NCBI RefSeq assembly: GCF_034190915.1
Contig: NW_026947509.1
Location: 30,574,767-30,638,766 of the forward strand
DNA length: 64,000 nucleotides
Source: Cavia porcellus
Taxonomy: Eukaryota; Chordata; Mammalia; Rodentia; Caviidae
Direction of reading: 5' to 3'
Of the stretch, positions 57,181-64,000 are shown piece by piece. Position 1 is the first letter of the stretch, and each line of letters opens with the position of its first letter. The notes under the pieces are model-generated. The model was not told where the DNA came from. It did no database searches and worked only from the letters and a program-made list of their open reading frames with translations. A program made the translations under genes and the position numbers.

Positions 57181-59140
57181 TTTCCCACCAGTTACAAAAT
57201 TCAGCTCTAAGTGAAGAGGTAAGTGAGACCTGCAGCTATGACTCCCCCAGCAGAAAACAGGGGACACTCGTACTTGTCAATAGATGCTGCTTCATTAAAA
57301 AAGCCAGTTGAGGGCTGCTCCTACACAGTTACATTGTTCAAGTCAATTTTAAAGTACTCACAGGCAAGCACATTATGTTGGTAGAAATATACCGAAAGGC
57401 ACAGCAGGCAGGAACGCTACTCACCAGGTCGGGGACAGTGGCCTTCTCTGTGCAGGGAAAGAGAAGTGGGATGGAGCCCGGCACCTAGGAGGGTTTACAG
57501 TTTCCGCCATGCTCATATTCCTGTAAGCAAAATACCCACATTTCTTAGATGTTACTGCTGGGGATGTAGATAAAATTCATACTATATGTTGTTCCTTGCG
57601 TTTGAAAATGTTCATTCTTAGCTTTCTGGTTTTTTTAAGAAAAGAAGAAAATCTTGAATAGCAAGTTCTAAAGGAAGCTATTTTCTTCACTTTACTTCAT
57701 TGTAAAGTGTGACAGAAAAAAGAACATCTTCTGATCTCACAGTGAAGCCAGGAAACTTCTGCCGTGAGAACATTTCAAAGCACAGAGGACCTAATGAGCT
57801 ACCGGCCGCCTCAGGTCAGGCCTGAGTCTCATTTTTCTGAAACTTTGGCAGCATTTACAGCACTGTGATTCCACCCCTCTCAGACTTCAGGATAGGGATT
57901 TCTAGCTTCAGAATCCAAATAAAAAAGCATTCAGCTCAAAACTATCTGAGCCCCGAAGGTAATCAAAGGACAAAGATCTGAATATATCTAGTAAAACTAT
58001 TACAGCTGATCAAGGTTGTAAGCTTTCACTGGTTTTAAGCTGTCTGCTGTAGAGTTACATATTTCCCTTTTTATTTGGGTGTGAAATACCTTTGAAAAGC
58101 CTAAAACCGCATGTAAGATAAAATTAGTCAAGGAGACTTTGCCTCTCTTCCCCTTTTACTTTTTTCCTTGTTTTCCACAATAGTCATAAACCCACAGAAG
58201 AATTTATTGAAGAGAAAACAGACTTTTCCCTGATCATTTGACAGTGAGTTGCAACCTGATGCACTCATCCCGAATCCTTAGCACAAACCGAGGTTTTCCC
58301 CTTCTTGAAACCAGCCTCCAAGTTGGGGACATGAACCACCATCAGCACATTCCCACCTTGGTGTTCCCAAAGCACTGGGGTTGTGTCAGCTCTCCGGGTA
58401 ATGTCTGTTCCAGGGACAGGCTCTTCCAATCAGGCAGCCCTGTCCCTTGTCCTGTGTCATGTTCTCGTAAGGCAGGCTGGCAGTTTCCCAGTCCCTCCCT
58501 GCCCTTCATAGCCAGGGTGTACTTGGAACTAACAGGTTGGTTACGTCACAGGCTGTCACCCAATGCAGATAGGTCTGATGGTTTTGATTTGGGCTTTACA
58601 GTTTCAGCTTTTTTATCATAGAAGGACGATGTAGCCTCTTTGAACCCTGTCAGGTGTGAACAATGTCAGTCCATTCCCTTGCTGACCTTCTTGATGATTT
58701 GCAACTTAAGGCCCTGTCAGATTTCTCTGCTCTTTCTCTTTTCTTCTATGTAATTAATGAGTGTTTTGAGAAAGGAACTTTTAAATCTATACACAAATCT
58801 CATTCTTTCTCAAACTCTCAGTTTCTTCATTTATTTATATTTTTGTGGTTTCCTGACTTACTTAATGAATTGTAATATGTTACTCAGGATGCTTATTTTG
58901 CAGCTCAGATTATTCCAATGAGAGCTGACTGTGTCCTTGTACTATATCCCATCTTGTTCAGACCCTCCCCATTCTCCAGGGGAGGAAGCTGGTCTCGCGT
59001 CCTCTTCTACTTCCTCTAACCCACCCTGAGATTTGTCTCTCCAAGGAGCCTAGTTGAAAAAGATGTCTAAATGCCACAATCTAAGTGCAAAATGTGCTCA
59101 GTGCTAATGGGATGTTGCAATTCCTAGGCTTTTGGTGGAA
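57181..59140. other. Intergenic stretch, no gene recognised
   Basis: About 2 kb. The block 57,640 to 58,210 is repeat-free and AT-rich, with a CpG-bearing core (GAGCTACCGGCCGCCTCAGG at 57,797), and may be constrained non-coding DNA. No exon supported. Confidence 0.4.
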
Positions 59141-59213
59141 TACACATACACATACACTCACAAACACATACACATACACTCACACACACACACATACACA
59201 CACTCACTCACAC
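59141..59213. repeat. Imperfect CA-rich microsatellite
   Basis: About 73 bases of mixed ACACAT, ACACTC and pure CA units. Confidence 0.95.
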
Positions 59214-59219
59214 GTGCTG

Positions 59220-59571
59220 TACCCGTGAGTCCTAATCGGCAACGTGACTGGATTAAGACCCTGAAGAGATGGCTGGATCTGGGGAAGCACTTCTCACTCA
59301 TGACCTAATTTAGCTGAGGGCACTGTTAAGCGCTGGCCCTGGTTAGAAGCGGGTCAGCAGAGCACTTCCTAACAGTGTATTCCTCACTAGCACTCTTCCC
59401 TGGGCTTTGCTTCCCCATCCCATGATCCTCTATCTACCATGCCGCACTACCATGCTATTTGCATTGGAGCTGGAAGACCATGGACTGAACCCCCTGAAAC
59501 CACAAGCCAAATTAGTCCTCCTTTCCTTTTGCATTGTACATGTTGGGTATTTTGTCTCAGCAAGAGAAAAA
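59220..59571 (+). mobile_element. MaLR-like LTR
   Basis: The end is diagnostic: CCATGGACTGAACCCCCTGA, AAACCACAAGCCAAATTAGT, TGTTGGGTATTTTGTCTCAG then CAAGAGAAAA, matching rodent MaLR-type LTR 3' ends. The left half is decayed. An ID SINE is inserted in or just after the end. Confidence 0.6.
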
Positions 59572-59572
59572 G

Positions 59573-59672
59573 TGGGCCTGGAGGTACAGCTCACTGGCAC
59601 AGCGGGCCTGGCAAGTGTGATGTCCTGAGTTTGAGTTCTAGGCCAAAAAAGAAAAGAAAAGAAACAAAGAAA
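59573..59672 (+). mobile_element. ID-type SINE with A-rich tail
   Basis: TGGGCCTGGAGGTACAGCTC, ACTGGCACAGCGGGCCTGGC, then TGAGTTTGAGTTCTAGGCC and an A-rich tail (AAAAAAGAAAAGAAAAGAAA). tRNA-derived head, not a tRNA gene. Confidence 0.8.
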
Positions 59673-59861
59673 AGGTAACCAACACATACACACATCATAT
59701 ATAATGATTGGTTCACCCATCACTTCAAATTCCAATCCAATAGTCAGGCTTCACTCAAATTTTCTCCTTTTCCATATTTAGTAGTTCCCTCCTCATAGTG
59801 AAAGACTTGGTCCCCATAATCCTTTCTATGATTATCTGTGTCATGACTCTCTTTGAATGTA

Positions 59862-60243
59862 GCTGTTACTAGTTTGCTGTTGCTTCTGTGACAAATTACC
59901 ATAAATTCAGTGGTTAAAGCCAACACAATGTATGTGCTTACTGTTCTGTGGGTCCTGAGGTTAAAATCAACGCCTTAGTTAGACTACTTGCCTTTTAGGG
60001 CTGTAGGGCAACATCTGTTTTCTCCCCTCTTCCACCTTCCACCTTCCTGAGGTGTCTGCATTCTGTGGCCAAGACTTTCTTCCTCACATCACTCTGCCCT
60101 GTGCCTCCACCCTCACATCTCCCACTCCTAATTTCCTGCCTCACTCATTAAAGACTCTGGGGTCACAGTAGATTACCTAGACAATTTAGGGCCTTCTTGT
60201 CCCAAGACTATTACATCTGCAATACCCCTTTCCTATCTAAGGT
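59862..60243 (-). mobile_element. LTR-like element, reverse, outer of a nested pair
   Basis: ACTAGTTTGCTGTTGCTTCT, GTGACAAATTACCATAAATT, TTCTGTGGGTCCTGAGGTT, then GACTATTACATCTGCAATAC and CTATCTAAGGTTA follow the reverse order of the LTR family seen at 20.1 and 30.9 kb. Its remaining end seems to continue at 60,686 after an inserted LTR. Confidence 0.55.
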
Positions 60244-60245
60244 TA

Positions 60246-60685
60246 TGCTATGGTTTGGAACTAAAATATCCCTCAAAGCCATGTGCTGAAGGCTTGGTTG
60301 ACAGTTGATGGGCACTGGGAAGGAGATTGAATCATGAGTTTCTGACTTCACAGTGGGTTCATCTGTTGATGAGTTTATAACTGAATGGGCTGTAAGAACC
60401 TAGGGCCTAGGGGAGGACACAGGTCACTGGGGGCCCAACCTGGAAGAGTATACCTTGTCCCAGCTCATTCCATCTGTCTCTATTTCCCAGCTGCTGTGAG
60501 GAGGACAACTTTTCTCTACGACACCCTCCACCATGGTATTTCTGCCTTGTGACAGGGGCCTGAAGACCCTGAACCCAGCTGACCATGGACTGAACCCTCT
60601 GAGTCTATGAATCAAATCAACCTTTCCTACTTTAAGCGATTCTTCTCAAATAATTTGTCACAGCAACAGAAAGCCAACTAGCACA
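60246..60685 (+). mobile_element. Nearly complete MaLR-like solo LTR
   Basis: Opens TGCTATGGTTTGGA and ends CCAACTAGCACA (TG...CA). Internal words GGAAGGAGATTGAATCATGA, CCATGGTATTTCTGCCTTGT, CCATGGACTGAACCCTCTGA and ATTTGTCACAGCAACAGAAA are in MaLR order. About 440 bases, close to a full LTR. It interrupts the reverse LTR on its left. Confidence 0.75.
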
Positions 60686-61041
60686 GGAGCTATGCACAGG
60701 TTTGGGGGATAAAGGGATATCTTCGGGGTCTTTACTGAGTCTCCCACCATAAATAACTTCTGGTCTCTACAGGAAGCGGCACATTGACAATGAACACACT
60801 GCCCACTTCCTGTCTGGGCTCTGCCCCACATCCAAGGGGCCCAGCAAGTTGGGCTGCTGGGGGTGGGCTCCACTGCACCTTTCCAACTTGATGTCTCCCT
60901 GTCCCTCTCCCTGCCTTTCTCCTATCTTGGACACATCCCCACAGGCTGGAATCAGGCTGAAGACAGCACTTAGGGCTCAGACCTTCTCAGCTTGATCAAC
61001 GGGCATGCGCAGAGGCTTCTCTCTCCCAGCCCACTTTGTTG
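60686..61041. other. Intergenic spacer before the L1 tail
   Basis: The first 40 to 50 bases may be the far end of the outer LTR; the remainder is unassigned. It ends at the poly(A) tail of the half-L1 element. Confidence 0.4.
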
Positions 61042-62392
61042 TTTTTTTTTTTTAATTTTTATTTAAGGAGAAAAGAAAAGAAAGAAAAAAAACAGTGAAG
61101 GGGTACAAGTTATACAGATTTACAGAATAAAAAAATGCGCAGTAGGAAATCACTAGTTAATGGATTACATATTGCCATCTTAGAAATAATTGTTCAAGTC
61201 ACAAAATTAAAGCTTGTAGAGTGGACATTCCAACAATGATACTGCAAACAGTTCTGTTCAATGATCCAATAAAACTCTGTGATATCATTTTCTATCTTAT
61301 ACATTTAAATATACATGCAGTTATATAGTTTAGAGCACTTTCTTTTCCTCTCTTTTGTACAGTGACTATTACACATTTTGGGTTTCATTGCTCCCACAGT
61401 TCTTGTTGCTTTTTTGGAAGAGAGTAAAACCAAATGTGACATAACAGAACAGAATCGGTCAAGTCAAAAGGGTGGACATAATAGATAATATAAAAACATA
61501 ATACAAGGTGATCAACAATGGTTACCATAATGCCTCCCGCTATTTCTAATAGAATTGCCTATATCATTAGTTGTAATACAATTGAACAAAACCGTAAAGA
61601 ATAAAACCGACAAAACCAAAACATTGGAGATATTGTAGGTCTTCAAAAGTAGATAAAAGTCAACGAGAATGGGCGTTATAATGAATCTCATTATCTTCTC
61701 AGCTGATGCCTAAACTTTCGAACCTGATACTATCCAGCAAAACAGAATATAGGAACCTCAGTCAAAAACAAGATGGTGAGAGTAATACAGGGCTTCAAAT
61801 CGAGATAATAGAAAGTCAAAGTGGGTTACTATATTATATCCTGCTATATTTTTTCCTTTAATTAAATGGATAAAAATAAAAAAGTAAATAATGGAGTGGA
61901 GATTGAGAAAAAAGAGGGCATAACAGCGAAACAGGGCAGATCAAAACATAACCATTTAAGCAGAATAGTGTTTCACCACCAGCTAATTCTGACCCAAAAA
62001 TAGTTACCATATTGACTCCCTCCCTGAAGTCCTTGAGTACAACTTCATATACTGTAGCATTAAGTATATCAAAACAATGTAAATCCATTTAAGAGAATGA
62101 CAGCATTATAGAGTATTTAGAATCGACTAACAGAAAATGAACAATGGTCTCTGTATAATCTCCTTGTCTTTAAAAGGTTTTTTCTTATACTATCGTACAT
62201 AGCAAAATCCAATAAGATACAACCTGTTTAGACCATTGGAGACAGAAGAACAAAAGCTAGATGAGACTTCAAAACAAGATGGTACTAAATCAGCATTACC
62301 TATTAAGATGTCATTTTCTCCAAAAAAAGCTGTTCCTATCATCCAATCTTCTCTGTCTCATTTCTGTTGAGCTCTTTTTCTGTCAGTAGCTG
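61042..62392 (-). other. AT-rich 3' region of the half-L1
   Basis: Between the ORF1 stop and the poly(A). About 65-70% A+T, no open frame longer than about 76 codons on the element's strand, no similarity I can see to L1 ORF2. It ends with a long purine-poor to A-rich transition and a canonical AATAAA. It looks like a dedicated 3' UTR. Confidence 0.6.
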
Positions 62393-63445
62393 TCAGTTTG
62401 TCTTCTTCATTTTGTTCTCTGCTCCGTTCGTTGTGGCCTCCCCGCCCCTATTTCTGGGTTCTTTGTATTTTTCTTTTTTTAGAATATCCTGCAATACTTT
62501 CTGTAGGGTTGAATTGGTGGTTGCAAATTCCCCCAGTTCCTCTTTATCTTGGAAGCACCTCGTTTTTCCATCAATTTCCAGGAACAGTTGTGCAGGATAT
62601 CTCAATCTTGGCTGTAGATTATTATCTTTCAAAGCTTGAATTATTTCTCCCCATGCTCTTCGTGATTTGATGGTTTGTGAAGAGAAATCTGCTGTAATTC
62701 TGATGGGTCTTCCCTTGTAAGTGATCTGTTTCTTGTCTCTTACAGCTTTTAATATTCTGTTCTTGTATTGAATTTCTGGAATTTTTATTATTATATGCCT
62801 GGGTGTTTCTCTGTTAGGGTTGTAGGTAACTGGGGTCCTGTATGCCTCATACATTTGAGTATCTTTACCTTTTGCTAAATTAGGAAAATTCTCCTGGATT
62901 ATTTCTGTGAGTAGCTTTTGTAGTTCACTTGTTTGTGTCCCTACTTCTTCTTTTATGTTCTTAATCCTTAAGTTATGGCTCCTCTTATCATCTTCTTGTC
63001 TTTGTATTATTGCTGTGTGTTTCTTTGTTATTTTTAAGAAGTTTTTCATTTCATTCTCCCATGTTTCAAGTCTGCCCTCCAATTCAGATAGTCTGTCCTT
63101 AGTTTCTTTCAAGCTGTTATGCCAGTCTTGGGTAGACTTCTTGATTTCTTGATAGTCCCTTTGCACCTGCTTCACATACTCAATGCTTTCTCTGTTTTCT
63201 CCATCAAGCAATTCTCCCCTCTTTTTCTGTTCTTCCATTTCACCATCTGCTTTTTCCTGGGTGGTGCTTAGCATTTCTCTAACTATTCTGCATACTTCTA
63301 GCTTCAGGTCATTGATAACTTCATTCCTGAATTGGTCTATGAGGCTCTCTAAATGGCGCTTAATGTATATTGGTGCAGTGTCCACTATTGCCTGATTCTC
63401 AGGATTGGGGGTCGAGGAGCCTTTTTTGTTGCTTCCCTTCCCCAT
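62393..63445 (-). CDS. LINE-1 type ORF1 protein, intact
   Basis: A 350-residue nucleic-acid-binding chaperone of the L1 ORF1p family, which trimerises and coats L1 RNA in cytoplasmic particles. Residues 1-25 are a basic, disordered head (MGKGSNKKGS). About 30-150 form a long coiled coil rich in Glu, Lys and Leu heptads. About 155-245 is the RRM (strands NLRIKNI at 158-164 and HIIIKI at 217-222). About 246-325 is the C-terminal domain with YKGRPIRI (243-250), ADFS (252-255) and YPAQLFLEI (283-291). The tail is basic and Gly-rich. Length matches the family (about 340-375). There is no stop or frameshift; the start has an A at -3. No ORF2 follows, so the protein would serve a non-autonomous element. 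Confidence 0.93.
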   Translation of the reverse strand: MGKGSNKKGSSTPNPENQAIVDTAPIYIKRHLESLIDQFRNEVINDLKLEVCRIVREMLSTTQEKADGEMEEQKKRGELLDGENRESIEYVKQVQRDYQEIKKSTQDWHNSLKETKDRLSELEGRLETWENEMKNFLKITKKHTAIIQRQEDDKRSHNLRIKNIKEEVGTQTSELQKLLTEIIQENFPNLAKGKDTQMYEAYRTPVTYNPNRETPRHIIIKIPEIQYKNRILKAVRDKKQITYKGRPIRITADFSSQTIKSRRAWGEIIQALKDNNLQPRLRYPAQLFLEIDGKTRCFQDKEELGEFATTNSTLQKVLQDILKKEKYKEPRNRGGEATTNGAENKMKKTN

Positions 63446-64000
63446 ATTTTCTGTTCCTTATAAAATGTAATCTTACACAGGAGGCCCGGCTTCCCTGCCT
63501 GTCAGCCACAGCTTGATCAAATTGCGCTGGTTAGTTGTTCCCGCTCACCGCTGCGCCCCAGGGAGTTGCGGAGGAGGCAGCCTACGCGGGAGTCGGTCGC
63601 TCCTCCGGGCCACCGTCAGGCTCTGGGATCTGGGTTAGGCCAGCCTAGGGAGTCCGCCAGCAGCGTCCCTCCGGCCAGGCACCTTTCACCAATCCCGTCC
63701 GAGAGGGAAACGTGCGGCTGCAGTTGCCACCGCGCCCTGCTCTTACAGGACTGCCCGCGCCCAGAAAAACCTCCGCTGGAGTCAAACTGCGGTAGGGAGT
63801 CAGTTCCTCGCTCACCTCGCCACCAGTCAGCCTTCCTCCCTGTCCGTCGCGTTTCCGACTCCGTTCGCAGACTCCCGTTCCCAGAGCTCGGCGGTCGCGT
63901 CTCTCCTTGGCCGAGCCGCTGTGGAGGTAGCCGGCCGCCGGGTGGCGGGAAATCCAAACTGCGGTTTCCAATGGCGTGGGGACTCCATTCAGAGACTCCC
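63446..64000 (-). promoter_or_regulatory. CpG-rich 5' region/promoter of the half-L1 (partial)
   Basis: Upstream of ORF1 the sequence becomes GC-rich with dozens of CpGs, as in L1 5' UTR promoters. Two short words recur in the same order: AAACTGCGGT (63,784 and 63,956) and a 20-base word GACTCC.TTC..AGACTCCC (63,857 and 63,981, 17 of 20 identical). This suggests repeated monomer-like units. It continues beyond the window. Confidence 0.6.

Larger units (their letters stand above)
61042..64000 (-). mobile_element. Half-LINE-1 (HAL1-like) retrotransposon, 5' end beyond window
   Basis: On the minus strand this reads as a CpG-rich 5' region (64,000 to 63,446), an intact ORF1 (63,445 to 62,393) and about 1.33 kb of AT-rich 3' sequence. 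It ends with AATAAA (61,063-61,058) and a 12-base poly(A) (61,053-61,042). No reverse-transcriptase or endonuclease words are seen in the 3' region, which is full of stops in all frames. HAL1 elements are known mammalian L1 derivatives that carry ORF1 only and depend on L1 ORF2 protein in trans. The 5' end and its target duplication are outside the window. A simple L1 with an internal deletion is less likely because nothing of ORF2 remains. Confidence 0.7.

Overview
The window is mammalian nuclear DNA and most likely from a squirrel-family rodent (Sciuridae). Only one conventional protein-coding gene can be supported: the atypical chemokine receptor ACKR3 (CXCR7), on the minus strand. The rodent assignment rests on two things. 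The receptor C-terminus ends in the rodent-type QNTK rather than the human-type QSTK. The SINEs are B1 units joined to an ID-like tail (B1-dID type), a combination known from squirrels and related rodents. Species level is inference.

Layout. Bases 1 to about 37,800 are intergenic DNA downstream of ACKR3. They hold decayed LTRs of the MaLR type, B1-dID SINEs, L2 and MIR scraps, simple repeats and several AT-rich blocks that look like constrained non-coding DNA. ACKR3 occupies about 37,812 to 49,011 (minus). Exon 2 carries the whole 362-codon reading frame, a 25-base piece of 5' UTR and a roughly 780-base 3' UTR. A 9.2-kb intron separates it from a short non-coding exon 1 in a CpG island. The core promoter has a TATA box and an initiator, with a strong CTCF-like motif just upstream.

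Upstream of the gene, 49.2 to 53 kb contains a short interstitial telomere-like array, a MIR, an ID SINE and a 64-base, 62/64-identical inverted repeat whose arms are 939 bases apart. From 53.2 to 57.3 kb there is a scrambled cluster of old LINE-1 ORF2 and 3' pieces. One piece is split by a 610-base LTR-like insertion with a clean 6-base target duplication. Nested MaLR-type LTRs lie at 59.2 to 60.7 kb.

The most notable element is at the right edge. A minus-strand retrotransposon runs from a poly(A) tail at 61,042 past the window end. It has a CpG-rich 5' region and an intact 350-codon LINE-1 ORF1 protein, followed by about 1.3 kb of AT-rich 3' sequence with no ORF2. This is the architecture of a half-LINE-1 (HAL1), here with an undamaged ORF1. 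It is the best candidate for a second look. Boundaries of decayed repeats are approximate because they were judged by eye against remembered family patterns, without alignment.
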